A stretch of DNA of 64,000 bases from positions 1 to 64,000 of the forward strand of contig NZ_JAGRPM010000065.1 of NCBI RefSeq assembly GCF_019449565.1, written 5' to 3'. The notes under the pieces were generated by a model. The model searched no databases. It worked only from the letters and a program-made list of their open reading frames with translations, and was not told the DNA's origin. Below are positions 31,784 to 41,376 of the stretch, in pieces. Source of the DNA: Rhodoblastus sp. GTDB taxonomy: Bacteria; Pseudomonadota; Alphaproteobacteria; Rhizobiales; Beijerinckiaceae. Every line of letters starts with the position of its first letter. Position 1 is the first letter of the stretch. The translations under genes and the position numbers were made by a program.

Positions 31784-31939
31784 CTCTCGCGAAATCTATC
31801 ATTTGCGCGTGCGCGAAAGGGGTATGTAGCGATGAAGTTTTTATCGGCTTCGCATTTACAGGAATCTTGCGGTTCGAGCGCAGCAGGCCGCAGCAGAGTC
31901 GCCGGGCCGCCCCCAATCGTTTAAAATGGAGCCTCCTAC

Positions 31940-33400
31940 ATGGGCTTTGTTATCGATATCGCCAACAACATCAGCGGCCTGCCCAGCGGCTATAAGCAAG
32001 CTATCAACACCGCGATCAATTTTTTCGAAAACAATATTACGACTAATATGACGGTCCATCTGACCTTCGACTGGAGTTCGCTCGGCGGCGGAGTTGTTGC
32101 ACAAACTAACATTTATTATTACGGATATACTTACTCGCAAGTTTACAACGCCATCCAAAGTGTCGACGGCGCTTCCAGCGCATCATCGGTGCAGCGGGCG
32201 GCCGCCGCGTCGCTCAAGGCAAATTTTCCGCTAGATCCGACAAATGGCGGCCAGTTTCTCATCACCACCGCTGACGCCCGCGCGTTGGGCCTGAATTCAA
32301 CCGCCATCCCATCAGACGCGACCATAACCCTTAACCAAAACGACCGATTCACCTGGTCGCAGTCAGGCGGCATAGCAGCCAATACATATGACGTCGTCGG
32401 AACAATCGAACATGAAATTTCAGAAGTGCTCGGCCGCACCGCTTTTCTAGGGGTCCCGGAGGTCAATCTGCTCAATGGTTCGGGCGGCAAGTTGCCGTCG
32501 TACAATATCCTTGACATGTTCCATTATTCCGCAGCCGGAAACTCGAGCGGAGCGGCTTATGGCTCCGCCGCCGGCGCGCTCGATGAGCCTTTCGTCACCG
32601 GCTACGATGCCAACGTCCAGGGGTATTTTTCTTTCAACGGTTTGACCGTCACACTGCCGTTCGGTTCGCCGTCGGAAATCGCCGCGGGCGACGACGTCGC
32701 TGACTGGAACAGCTCGGTCGTTGGCGACTCGTTCGGCTTCGCCAACGCCGGAGTTGTTGACGCCGTCTCACCCACCGACCTCCAAACACTTAACGTCCTT
32801 GGCTATTCCGAAACTTCGGCATCCTGCTTTTGCGCCGGCACGATGATCACCACGCCGAATGGCGAGGTCGCTGTCGAAGCGCTCCGGCGCGGCGATTTCG
32901 TCACAACCCACGACGGGCGCGCGGTCCCCATGTCGTGGCTCGGCATTCAGACGGTATCGCGCCGCTTCGCCGACCCCCTGCGCGTGCTGCCGATCCGCAT
33001 AAAGGCCGGCGCACTCGGTGACAACGTTCCCAGCCGCGACCTGCTGCTCTCGCCCGATCACGCGCTGTATGTCGATGGCGGTCTGATCCAGGCAGGCGCG
33101 CTCGTCAATGGTACGTCCATCACCCGCGAAACGGCGACGCCGGAGGTCTTTGTCTATTATCACGTCGAGACCGACGACCACTCGCTTATCCTCGCCGAGA
33201 ACACGCCAGCGGAAACTTTTGTGGATAATGTCAACCGCATGAACTTCGACAATTGGGCCGAGCATGAGGCGCATTACCCGGACGGCAAGCCGATCGAGGA
33301 ATTGCCCTATCCACGCGCCAAAGCGCGCCGTCAGGTTCCAATGAGCCTTCGGGCGGCGCTTGACGGGCGCGCGCTAAAAATCGTCGCGGCGGTCGCGTGA
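31940..33400 (+). CDS. Zincin-like protease domain fused to a Hint autoprocessing domain
   Basis: A 486-aa protein without an N-terminal signal peptide. Residues 1-290 are Ser/Ala/Asn/Gly-rich and contain HEISEVLGR near 158, a metallopeptidase-like HExx motif in which the usual second His of HExxH is Glu. Residues 296 to about 440 are a Hint (Hedgehog/intein) domain: C296 opens CFCAGTMITTPNGE, followed by VEALRRGD, LLLSPDHALYVDG and VYYHVETDDHSLI. About 45 basic residues follow. Related proteins in proteobacteria are presumed secreted or self-cleaving. The first half has clearly lower GC than neighbouring genes, suggesting transfer. TGGAGCC precedes the ATG. Confidence 0.85.
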   Translation: MGFVIDIANNISGLPSGYKQAINTAINFFENNITTNMTVHLTFDWSSLGGGVVAQTNIYYYGYTYSQVYNAIQSVDGASSASSVQRAAAASLKANFPLDPTNGGQFLITTADARALGLNSTAIPSDATITLNQNDRFTWSQSGGIAANTYDVVGTIEHEISEVLGRTAFLGVPEVNLLNGSGGKLPSYNILDMFHYSAAGNSSGAAYGSAAGALDEPFVTGYDANVQGYFSFNGLTVTLPFGSPSEIAAGDDVADWNSSVVGDSFGFANAGVVDAVSPTDLQTLNVLGYSETSASCFCAGTMITTPNGEVAVEALRRGDFVTTHDGRAVPMSWLGIQTVSRRFADPLRVLPIRIKAGALGDNVPSRDLLLSPDHALYVDGGLIQAGALVNGTSITRETATPEVFVYYHVETDDHSLILAENTPAETFVDNVNRMNFDNWAEHEAHYPDGKPIEELPYPRAKARRQVPMSLRAALDGRALKIVAAVA

Positions 33401-33704
33401 CCAATTGAAGGCCTTTCGGGGGGCGTCGGCGTCGCCGCCTTTATCCCGGTTCGCCGACGAAGGCGGCGTGGAGCCGCCCACGGCTTTGACCTTGTCGCGG
33501 CGACCCGCATGCTCGATGAAGGCATGGCGGGGAGTTTCACGTCGCCATTCTGGAGCCGCCCCTCATATAATCCGATCGTCAAAACCGATTGACCGCAGTC
33601 CGCTTTCTGCCGATCACGCAGTTTCGATTTGGCTCTCCGCCAAATCCATATGTAGCGGGTGTCTGCGTTAACCGGATAGGTACGGTGCGATCGATGGCCA
33701 AGGC
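33401..33704. other. 304-bp intergenic region between convergent genes
   Basis: Separates the Hint-domain gene from the convergent dgkA. A weak GC-rich inverted repeat (GGCGTCGGCGTCGCCGCC) followed by TTTAT near 33424-33445 could terminate the Hint gene. I see no convincing gene. Confidence 0.4.
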
Positions 33705-34091
33705 TCAGGCGAATCGCGCAAGGGCCGCGCCGATCCAGATCGCGCCCGCCATGAAAAGCGCGCAGAACACGGCGGCCGAGCCCATGTCCTTGACGATCTT
33801 GATGACGGGATCGATTTGCGGCGTGGTTCGATCGCAGAGTTTTTCGATGCTCGTATTGAGCAATTCGACCGCCAGCACGGCGAGCAGACAGGCGATGAGC
33901 TCCGCGCGGCGAAAGAAATCCGGCGTCAGCAGGAAGGCGACAGGGATGGCGGCGGCCAGCACCGCCGCTTCCAGGCGGAAGGCGCGCTCGGTCCGCCATG
34001 CGCTGGCGAGCCCCGCGAGAGAGGCCGTCAAGGCCCTGGAAATTTGATGCTTGCTCAAGATGGGCCGCGATTTCGACAGATGGAGCGCCAT
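33705..34091 (-). CDS. dgkA: Diacylglycerol kinase (DgkA type)
   Basis: A 128-aa integral membrane kinase that phosphorylates diacylglycerol, recycling lipid from membrane-derived glucan synthesis. Three membrane helices are evident. The signature residues are TERAFRLE near 34, ELLNTSIEKL near 76 and KDMGSAAV near 101. It is of normal length and divergent from thrC. Confidence 0.93.
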   Translation of the reverse strand: MALHLSKSRPILSKHQISRALTASLAGLASAWRTERAFRLEAAVLAAAIPVAFLLTPDFFRRAELIACLLAVLAVELLNTSIEKLCDRTTPQIDPVIKIVKDMGSAAVFCALFMAGAIWIGAALARFA

Positions 34092-34229
34092 TTGATGGCG
34101 CGTCGGACGGTCGCATAAAATTGTTTCCTTTCTCTCTCCGCCGGAACAGGTTCGGACGCAAAGCGCGCCCGCACATGACAGCGGGGCGACAAGGCGCTAA
34201 AAGGCGGCTCGTCTCATCGGAAAGAACCT

Positions 34230-35645
34230 GTGGCCTATATTTCCACGCGCGGCGAAGCGCCCAAACTCTCCTTTACCGAAGCCCTGCTCGCCGGCCTCGC
34301 GCCCGACGGCGGCCTTTACGTGCCGGAGTCCATGCCGCGTCTCTCGGCCGAGACCTTGCGCGGCTTCGCGGGCAAGCCCTATGTCGATGTGGCGCAGGCG
34401 GTCATCTCGCCTTTCCTCGACGCCAATCTGCCGGCCGATGAGTTCAAACTCATGCTGGAGGCCGCCTATGCGAGCTTCCGCCACAAGGCCGTGACGCCGC
34501 TGGCCCAGATCGACGACAATCTCTTCGTGCTGGAGCTGTTCCACGGCCCGACGCTCGCCTTCAAGGACGTGGCGATGCAATTGCTCGGGCGGCTGATGGA
34601 CAGGGCGCTGAAAGCGCGCGGCAAGCGCGCCACGATCGTCGGCGCGACGTCGGGCGACACCGGAGCCGCCGCGATCGAGGCCTTTCGTGGCCTCGATCAG
34701 GTCGATGTCTTCATTCTCTATCCGCACGGCCGCGTCTCCGACGTGCAGCGCCGCCAGATGACCACGGTGGCGGCGGACAATATCCACGCCATCGCGCTCG
34801 AAGGCACATTCGATGACGCCCAGGCCATCCTGAAACGCTTCTTCCGCAACCCCGTTTTGCGCGAGGAACTGGGCCTGTCGGGCGTGAATTCGATCAATTT
34901 CGCCCGCGTCGTGGCGCAGATGGTCTATTATTTCACCTCCGCCGCCGTGCTCGGCGGACCGCTGCGCAAGGTCTCCTTCACGGTGCCGACCGGCAATTTC
35001 GGCGACATTCTCGCCGGCCATATGGCGCGGCAGATGGGGCTTCCGATCGAAAATCTCGTCGTCGCCACCAATTCCAACGACATTCTCGCCCGCGCGCTGG
35101 ATACGGGCCGCTATGAGGTGCGCGGCGTCCATGCGACGCAATCGCCCTCCATGGACATTCAGGTCTCGTCCAATTTCGAGCGCCTGCTGTTCGACGCCGT
35201 CACCCGCGACGCGGCTGAGGTCCGGCGCCTGATGGCGAGCCTAGACCAGTCCGGCGCTTTTGAAATTCCCTCCGCCGCGCTGGAAAAAATCCGCGAGGAA
35301 TTCGCCGCCGGAGCGGCCGGCGAGGCGGAAACCGCAGGCGAAATCGCGCGGACCTGGCGCGAGTGCGAATATATTCTCGATCCCCACACCGCCGTCGCGG
35401 TCCATGTCGCGCGCAAAAATCTGGCGCGCGATCCCGCGACCCCGATGGTGGCGCTAGGCACGGCCCACCCGGCCAAATTCCCCGACGCGGTGCGCGCGGC
35501 GACCGGCGTGTCCGCGCCGTTGCCGGCACATCTCGCGGATCTGTTCGAGCGCAAGGAGCGTTTCGACGTGCTGCCGAATGACGAACAGGCCATCGCCGCC
35601 TTCATCCGCGCCCGCGCCCGCGCCGTCACTCTGGCCGGGGAGTGA
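34230..35645 (+). CDS. thrC: Threonine synthase
   Basis: A 471-aa PLP enzyme that converts O-phosphohomoserine to threonine. It starts at GTG 34230 (AYISTRGEAP follows, as in homologs). The PLP Lys is in GPTLAFKDVAMQ near residue 113, with ATSGDTGAAAIEA near 142 and VPTGNFGDILAGH near 252. It belongs to the longer (fungal/proteobacterial) class. The stop overlaps a GTG that could start the next gene. Confidence 0.95.
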   Translation: MAYISTRGEAPKLSFTEALLAGLAPDGGLYVPESMPRLSAETLRGFAGKPYVDVAQAVISPFLDANLPADEFKLMLEAAYASFRHKAVTPLAQIDDNLFVLELFHGPTLAFKDVAMQLLGRLMDRALKARGKRATIVGATSGDTGAAAIEAFRGLDQVDVFILYPHGRVSDVQRRQMTTVAADNIHAIALEGTFDDAQAILKRFFRNPVLREELGLSGVNSINFARVVAQMVYYFTSAAVLGGPLRKVSFTVPTGNFGDILAGHMARQMGLPIENLVVATNSNDILARALDTGRYEVRGVHATQSPSMDIQVSSNFERLLFDAVTRDAAEVRRLMASLDQSGAFEIPSAALEKIREEFAAGAAGEAETAGEIARTWRECEYILDPHTAVAVHVARKNLARDPATPMVALGTAHPAKFPDAVRAATGVSAPLPAHLADLFERKERFDVLPNDEQAIAAFIRARARAVTLAGE

Positions 35646-35656
35646 AACGACCCGGC

Positions 35657-36919
35657 ATGGCGGTTGAAATCAGCGAACTGCCCTCCGGATTGCGAATCGT
35701 CACCGATTCCATGCCCGGGCTGGAGACCGCCTCGCTCGGCGTTTTCGTCGCCGCCGGCTCACGCAACGAGGACGAGTCGGAACAGGGCCTGTCGCATCTG
35801 CTCGAACATATGGCCTTCAAGGGCACGCGGCGGCGCGACGCCCGCGCCATAGCGGAAGACATCGAAAGGGCGGGCGGCGATCTCAACGCGGCGACCGGCG
35901 TGGAAAGCACCGCCTATTACGCCCGCGTGCTGCGCGAGGATTGCGAACTGGCACTGGACGTGCTCGCCGATATTCTAATCGCAAGCCTGTTCGACCCGGC
36001 GGAGCTGGAGCGCGAAAAGGATGTGATCCTGCAGGAAATCGCAGCCCTGCAAGACACGCCCGACGATTTCGTGGTCGACCTGTTCAACGCCGCCGCTTTT
36101 CCCGACCAGCCGGTGGGTCGCGCCATCCTCGGAACGCCGGAGCGGGTGCGCGGCTTTGACCGCGAGTCGATCTCGCTTTATCTCCAGCGCCATTATGGCG
36201 CGCGGGCCTGCGTGATCGCGGGCGCCGGGGCGGTCGATCATGCGCAGATCCGCGACGCCTCGGAACGGCTGTTTGCGTCCTTGCCCGCCGCGCCGCCTGT
36301 CGCTTTGGAGCCCGCGAGATATGTCGGCGGCGAAAAGCTGGTCGCGAAAAAGCTGGAGCAGACCCAGGTCGTGATCGGCTTCGAAGGCCGCGCCTATGCC
36401 GATCTGGAAAATTACGCCGCGCATCTGTTCGCGAACGCCATCGGCGGCGGCATGGCCAGCCCACTCTTTCAGGAGGTGCGGGAAAAGCGCGGCCTCGCTT
36501 ATTCCATATCCTCGTTCCACTGGCCCTTCTTGGACACCGGCCTGTTCGGCTTCGAGGCCGCGACCTCGGGCCGCAGCGTGCGCGAATTGGTCGATGTCAG
36601 CCTGTCCTGCCTCGCCGAGGCCGCGCATTCGCTGGGAGAGGCCGATCTCGTCCGGGCGAAGGCTCAGACCAAGGTCGGGCTGTTGACGGCGCTGGAAAGT
36701 TCGTCGGCGCGCGCGGAGCAGATCGCCCGCCAGATCACGATTTTCGGCCAGGTGCTGACACGGACGGAAATGATTGAAAAGATCGACGCCCTCACTCTCT
36801 CCGATGTGCGGACGGTGGGCGCCGCCATGCTGCGCACGGCCCCGACCGTCGCCATTCTCGGCGCCGTCCGCAAGGCCCCCGGCGCGGCCGAGGTTGCGGC
36901 GCTGCTCGGCGGCATTTAG
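35657..36919 (+). CDS. M16 family zinc peptidase (processing-peptidase-like)
   Basis: A 420-aa insulinase-family protease related to the mitochondrial processing peptidase. The zinc motif HLLEHMAFKGT (HxxEH) lies near residue 53, with the distal Glu in ELEREKDVILQEIA near 125, and the substrate-binding RGLAYSISS near 277. I chose the ATG at 35657 because homologs begin MxVExSxLPSGL; a GTG at 35642 overlaps the thrC stop. Part of a thrC-M16-GNAT run. Confidence 0.94.
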   Translation: MAVEISELPSGLRIVTDSMPGLETASLGVFVAAGSRNEDESEQGLSHLLEHMAFKGTRRRDARAIAEDIERAGGDLNAATGVESTAYYARVLREDCELALDVLADILIASLFDPAELEREKDVILQEIAALQDTPDDFVVDLFNAAAFPDQPVGRAILGTPERVRGFDRESISLYLQRHYGARACVIAGAGAVDHAQIRDASERLFASLPAAPPVALEPARYVGGEKLVAKKLEQTQVVIGFEGRAYADLENYAAHLFANAIGGGMASPLFQEVREKRGLAYSISSFHWPFLDTGLFGFEAATSGRSVRELVDVSLSCLAEAAHSLGEADLVRAKAQTKVGLLTALESSSARAEQIARQITIFGQVLTRTEMIEKIDALTLSDVRTVGAAMLRTAPTVAILGAVRKAPGAAEVAALLGGI

Positions 36920-36976
36920 CAGGGAGACTGTCATAAATTTCGCGCTTTATGCTAACCTGACGCAAGACACGCCGCG

Positions 36977-37606
36977 ATGACCATGAATTTTTTCGGACTT
37001 CAGCGCAAAAAGCCCGCCCCCGGCCGCCTCGACGGCGAGGGCGTCTATCTGCGCGCCGCCCTCCCCGGCGATTTCGAGCCATGGCGGCAATTGCGCAGCG
37101 CGAGCCGCGCTTTTCTGACGCCCTGGGAGCCGATCTGGCCAGTCGACGACCTGACCAGGCCCGCCTTCCAGCGCCGCATCCAGCGTCAGGACCGCGAGCG
37201 CGCCGAGGACGAAGCCCATGGCTTCCTGATTTTTCGCACCCGGGACGACGCCCTGCTCGGGGGAATCACGCTCGGCAATGTGCGGCGCGGCGTCGCCCAA
37301 TGTGCGACGCTCGGCTATTGGATGGGCGAGAAATACGCCGGCCAGGGCTTTATGGCCAAGGCCGTTCGCGCCTTGCTGCGCCACGCCTTTCTCGAAATGC
37401 GCCTGCACCGCGTCGAAGCGGCCTGCGCGCCGGAAAACGAACGTTCGCGCCGATTGCTCGAACATCTCGGGTTCCAGCGCGAGGGCTACGCCCGAGCTTA
37501 TCTGCTGATCGACGGCGCCTGGCAGGACCATCTTCTTTTCGCCATGCTGGAGGGCGATTTCCTGCGCGGGGAAGGGGCCGCCGCGCATCCGTCGCTTCCG
37601 GGCTGA
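36977..37606 (+). CDS. GNAT-family N-acetyltransferase (RimJ/RimL type)
   Basis: A 209-aa acetyltransferase of the RimJ-like subgroup. It has LRAALPGDFEPW near 27, LGYWMGEKYAGQGFM with the acetyl-CoA-binding R/QxxGxG/A turn near 113, and the C-terminal ENERSRRLLEHLGFQREG near 155. The substrate could be a ribosomal protein N-terminus; not determinable. Follows the M16 gene by 57 bp. Confidence 0.9.
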   Translation: MTMNFFGLQRKKPAPGRLDGEGVYLRAALPGDFEPWRQLRSASRAFLTPWEPIWPVDDLTRPAFQRRIQRQDRERAEDEAHGFLIFRTRDDALLGGITLGNVRRGVAQCATLGYWMGEKYAGQGFMAKAVRALLRHAFLEMRLHRVEAACAPENERSRRLLEHLGFQREGYARAYLLIDGAWQDHLLFAMLEGDFLRGEGAAAHPSLPG

Positions 37607-37800
37607 GGAGCCGCCTTCGTCACAGTTTCGACACTAAGCTGCGGCACGGCAGCCCCTTCGCCAAGATCGCATCTGAGATCGCATCGGAGATCGCGCCGGA
37701 AATCCCACCTTGAGAGCCTAGGCAATCGCGGCGAGATTTGCGAAAACCCCCTGCGGCCTGTCGTTTCGCCGCGTTACGCCCTTTCACGCCCAAAGGTCAC

Positions 37801-40686
37801 GTGAGCCTGTCCCGCTTCGCCTTCCTGCTGCTGCTGCCCCTTTTTGCCGCGCTCGCCGGGCTCTCTCCCGCCGCTGCCGTGGAATCGGTGCGCGTGCCGC
37901 CGGACGCGCAGGCCATCGACCTGACGCATTGGGTCGAGAATTATTCCAACCAGGGCGACCGCATTCAGGTCTCCACCGCGCCCGGTCCGGACGGCATCGT
38001 CCGCCGAATCGAGGTTCACGCCCGCGAGGCCGGCGCGCATCCGTCCTGGATCGTTTTCGCGCTCACCAATGACACCGACGAGCAGATGGAGCGGCTGATC
38101 GTCGCGCCGCATTTCCGCCTCGTCGGCTCGGGCGTGATCTGGCCCGATCTCGGCTCCGAGCGCATTTCCGAAATCACCGCGAGCCAGGGCATTGCTCCCG
38201 AAAAGGAGGATACGTCCGACGCCGATGTTTTCCGCGTGACGCTCGACCCCGGCGCCACCGTGACCTATGTGGCCGAGCTGAAGACCCCGAAACTGCCGCA
38301 GCTCTATCTTTGGGAGCCCGAGGCCTTCAAGGACAAGACCACCGGCCTGACGCTCTACAAGGGCATCGTCATCGGCATCGCCGGCCTGCTGGCTTTGTTC
38401 CTGACCATCGTTTTCGTCGTCAAGGGCGCGGTGATCTTCCCGGCGGCGGCGGCGCTGGCCTGGGCCGTTCTCGCCTATATCTCCATCGATTTCGGCTTCT
38501 GGGCCAAGATCTTCGGCACGGAAGCCAATGCCGACCGCATTTGGCGCGCCGGCGCCGAAACCGTGCTCTCGGCTACGCTGGTGGTCTTCCTGTTCGCCTA
38601 TCTCAACCTCAGCCGCTGGCATGTCCGCGCCTCCCATATCGCGGGCGTCTGGCTCGCCTTCCTGCTCGCCCTGGTCGGCCTCGCCGTCTACGACCCATCC
38701 GTCGCGGCAGGCGTGGCGCGCATTTCGCTCGCCACCGTGGCCGCCGTCGGCCTGATCCTGGTGATTTACCTCGCCACCCATGGCGTCGAGCGCGCGGTGA
38801 TGCTCATCCCGACCTGGCTGCTGCTGGTGGTCTGGGTCTGCGCCGCGGCCTTCACCGTGAACGGCTCCATCGCCAACGACCTCGCCTCCCCCGCGCTGCT
38901 GGGCGGCCTCGTTCTGCTGGTCATGCTGATCGGCTTCACCATCATGCAGAGCGCCTTCGCGGCCGGCGGCGTCGCCCATGGCGCGATCAGCGACGTCGAG
39001 CGCAAGGCGCTGGCGTTGACTGGCGCCAATGACATCATTTTCGACTGGGACGTCATCAACGACCAGATCTATGTCAGCCCGGAAATCGAGGACCAGCTTG
39101 GCCTACGCCGCAGCGATCTCGAAGGGCCGGCGTCGTCCTGGATGAGCCTGCTGCATCCGCTGGAGCGCGACCGTTATCGCGCCTGTCTCGACACGGTGCT
39201 GGAGCAGCGCCGCGGCCGGGTGAGCCAGGACTTCCGCCTTCATGCGAGCGATGGCCATTATTTCTGGTTCCGCCTGCGCGCGCGCCCGGTCGTCGGGCCG
39301 GATGGCGACGTGGTGCGGCTGGTCGGCACGCTGACCGACGTGACCGAGCAGAAAAACGCCTTCGAGCGCCTGCTACACGACGCCGTCCATGACAATCTGA
39401 CCGGCCTGCCCAATCGCGAAATCTTCTTCGACCGTCTCGAGCTGGCGCTGATCCAGGCCGAAACGCCTCCGCACCACCGTCCGACCGTTCTTTGCGTCGA
39501 TATCGACCGGTTCAGCAAGATTGTCGAAAACGTCGGCGTCTCGGCCGGCGATTCGATCCTGCTGACCGTCGCGCGGCGGCTGGGCCGCCTGTTGCAGCCC
39601 CGCGACACGCTGGCGCGCATTTCGGGCGATATGTTCGCAGTGATTCTGGCTTCAGAAGCCGCGACGGAGCAGATCGTCAATCTGGCCGACCGCATTCGCC
39701 GCACCGTCTCCGCTCCGGTCACCTTCGCCAACAAGGAGATTCCGCTCGGCGTTTCGGTCGGCATCGCCTTGTTCGACCCGCAATGGCATCCCAAGCGCGA
39801 GGACATGCTCAAGGACGCAGAAATTGCGATGCGCCACGCCAAGCGCGACGGCGGCGGGCGGATCGAGGTATTCCGGCCCTCCATGCGGTCGCAAGGCTCC
39901 AATCGGCAGGCGCTGGAAAGCGAATTGCGCCATGCGCTGGAGCGCGACGAGATCAAGTTGTTCTTCCAGCCCATCGTCCGGCTGGACGACCGCACAGTGG
40001 CCGGCTTCGAGGCGCTGTTGCGCTGGCAACATCCGCGACTGGGCCGTGTCGAGCCGAGCGAATTCCTGCCGCTCGCCGAGGAAACCGGGCTCATCATCGA
40101 TCTCGCCCGGTTCATGATGCAACGGGCGGCGCGCGAACTCGCGGCCTGGCAAAAGGCGCTGGACGTCAATCCGCCGATCTTCGCCAGCGTGAACATCTCC
40201 TCAGGGCGGCTGCTGCGCCATGACTTGCTGCCCGACGTGAAAAATGTCCTGACGCGAGTTGGCGTCGCCCCCGGCTCGCTGAAGCTGGAATTCAGCGAAG
40301 CTCTGGTGATGGCGAATCCCGAATATGCGGCGCAGATTCTCGGCCGTCTCCGCGAGCTGGGCGCCGGCCTCGCCCTTTCCGGTTTCGGTTCGGGCTATTC
40401 CTCGCTGGCCTATCTCCAGCGTTTTCCCTTCGACATGATCCGGATCGACCGCGCCTTCGCGCGGCAGGACGCGCTGACCAATCGCGCCGCCATGCTGCGC
40501 TCCGTCGTCACGCTCGCCCATGATTTCGGCATGGAAGCGATCGCCGAGGGCGCCGAGAGCGAATCGGATGTGATCGAATTTTCCCAGATCGGCTGCGAAT
40601 ATGCCGTCGGCTTCGCCTTTGGCCATCCGCTGAGCGCGACCGACGCCCGCAAGCTGGTGGGCGCGGCGGCCGAGCCCGCGCTTTAA
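37801..40686 (+). CDS. Membrane PAS-GGDEF-EAL protein with degenerate catalytic motifs
   Basis: A 961-aa protein. From a GTG at 37801 (AAAGG upstream) it has a signal peptide, a periplasmic beta domain to about 170, then roughly seven membrane helices (to about 390) resembling a 7TMR-DISM receptor. A PAS domain (about 400-515), a GGDEF-like domain (525-690) and an EAL-like domain (705-955) follow. The GGDEF signature reads SGDMF near 607 and the upstream inhibitory-site Arg is Gln. In EAL, EALLR is kept near 736, but the DDFGTGYSSL loop reads SGFGSGYSSL and LKID reads IRID. It is probably a catalytically dead c-di-GMP-related sensor. Confidence 0.9.
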   Translation: MSLSRFAFLLLLPLFAALAGLSPAAAVESVRVPPDAQAIDLTHWVENYSNQGDRIQVSTAPGPDGIVRRIEVHAREAGAHPSWIVFALTNDTDEQMERLIVAPHFRLVGSGVIWPDLGSERISEITASQGIAPEKEDTSDADVFRVTLDPGATVTYVAELKTPKLPQLYLWEPEAFKDKTTGLTLYKGIVIGIAGLLALFLTIVFVVKGAVIFPAAAALAWAVLAYISIDFGFWAKIFGTEANADRIWRAGAETVLSATLVVFLFAYLNLSRWHVRASHIAGVWLAFLLALVGLAVYDPSVAAGVARISLATVAAVGLILVIYLATHGVERAVMLIPTWLLLVVWVCAAAFTVNGSIANDLASPALLGGLVLLVMLIGFTIMQSAFAAGGVAHGAISDVERKALALTGANDIIFDWDVINDQIYVSPEIEDQLGLRRSDLEGPASSWMSLLHPLERDRYRACLDTVLEQRRGRVSQDFRLHASDGHYFWFRLRARPVVGPDGDVVRLVGTLTDVTEQKNAFERLLHDAVHDNLTGLPNREIFFDRLELALIQAETPPHHRPTVLCVDIDRFSKIVENVGVSAGDSILLTVARRLGRLLQPRDTLARISGDMFAVILASEAATEQIVNLADRIRRTVSAPVTFANKEIPLGVSVGIALFDPQWHPKREDMLKDAEIAMRHAKRDGGGRIEVFRPSMRSQGSNRQALESELRHALERDEIKLFFQPIVRLDDRTVAGFEALLRWQHPRLGRVEPSEFLPLAEETGLIIDLARFMMQRAARELAAWQKALDVNPPIFASVNISSGRLLRHDLLPDVKNVLTRVGVAPGSLKLEFSEALVMANPEYAAQILGRLRELGAGLALSGFGSGYSSLAYLQRFPFDMIRIDRAFARQDALTNRAAMLRSVVTLAHDFGMEAIAEGAESESDVIEFSQIGCEYAVGFAFGHPLSATDARKLVGAAAEPAL

Positions 40687-40699
40687 TTAGAGCGGGCGG

Positions 40700-41296
40700 T
40701 CAAGCGTGGCCGGCTTCGTCGGCGAGGAAGCGCAGATCGACGCCGATCGCGCCCAGGGCGCGCTCATATTTCGTCTCATGCTCAGGATCGAACAGAAGGA
40801 ACGAATCGGCCGGGCAGATCATCCAGCTATTGGCCAGAATTTCCTTTTCGAGCTGACCGGGCGACCAACCGGCATAGCCCAGCGCCAGAACGGCCTTTTC
40901 CGGCCCATCGCCCTGCGCGATGGCGCGCAGAACATCGAGCGTCGCCGTCATGGAAACGCTTTCGTCGATCGTCAGCGTCGCCTCCTCGGCGCGGTAATCC
41001 GGCGAATGCAGCACGAACCCCCGGCTGGCGTCCACTGGCCCGCCGGCGAGAACGCGATGCCGCCCGATGGTCTCGGCGAAACCCGGCGTGTCCTGCGAGC
41101 CGATCACCTTGAGTTGAAGCAGAAGATCGACGAAATTGACGCCCTGGGCGGGATGATTGACGATAATGCCCATGGCCCCTTCCTCGGAATGGGCGCAGAT
41201 ATAGACGACCGACCGCACGAAATAATCGTCTTGCAGGCTTGGCATGGCCACAAGACATTTGCCTTCGAGAAATGGTCCTGGCCCGGCTTTGTTCAC
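40700..41296 (-). CDS. UPF0301 (AlgH/YqgE) family protein
   Basis: A roughly 198-aa AlgH/YqgE-family protein. It has LEGKCLVAMPSLQDDYF at the start, YICAHSEEGAMGIIVN near 34, VLAGGPVDASRGFVLH near 82, and LGYAGWSPGQLEKEI near 140. The molecular role is not established. I chose the GTG at 41296, which has GGAAGG eight bases upstream; an ATG at 41368 adds 24 residues. Convergent with the EAL gene and divergent from the DsbD-like gene. Confidence 0.9.
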   Translation of the reverse strand: MNKAGPGPFLEGKCLVAMPSLQDDYFVRSVVYICAHSEEGAMGIIVNHPAQGVNFVDLLLQLKVIGSQDTPGFAETIGRHRVLAGGPVDASRGFVLHSPDYRAEEATLTIDESVSMTATLDVLRAIAQGDGPEKAVLALGYAGWSPGQLEKEILANSWMICPADSFLLFDPEHETKYERALGAIGVDLRFLADEAGHA

Positions 41297-41376
41297 TTTC
41301 GCAACCTTCCCGCTGCCCCCCTGCGTCCAAACGCGGACGCCGGCGCAGCACGCAGACTGAGGAGACATGCTAAAGG

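Larger units (their letters stand above)
31527..31939. other. 413-bp gene-poor region, lower GC than neighbours
   Basis: Contains a 10-bp direct repeat (TTGACGCAGA at 31572 and 31592) and a possible short oxidoreductase remnant, listed separately. The remainder is AT-richer than the surrounding genes and probably includes the promoter of the Hint-domain gene at 31940. Confidence 0.5.

Noticed and set aside
31056..31916. A 286-codon minus-strand frame
   Set aside because: It overlaps the SixA-like gene antisense and has Arg/Ser-rich shadow composition.
33331..34176. A 281-codon minus-strand frame overlapping dgkA
   Set aside because: It reads dgkA in another frame; dgkA has intact family motifs and a good start.
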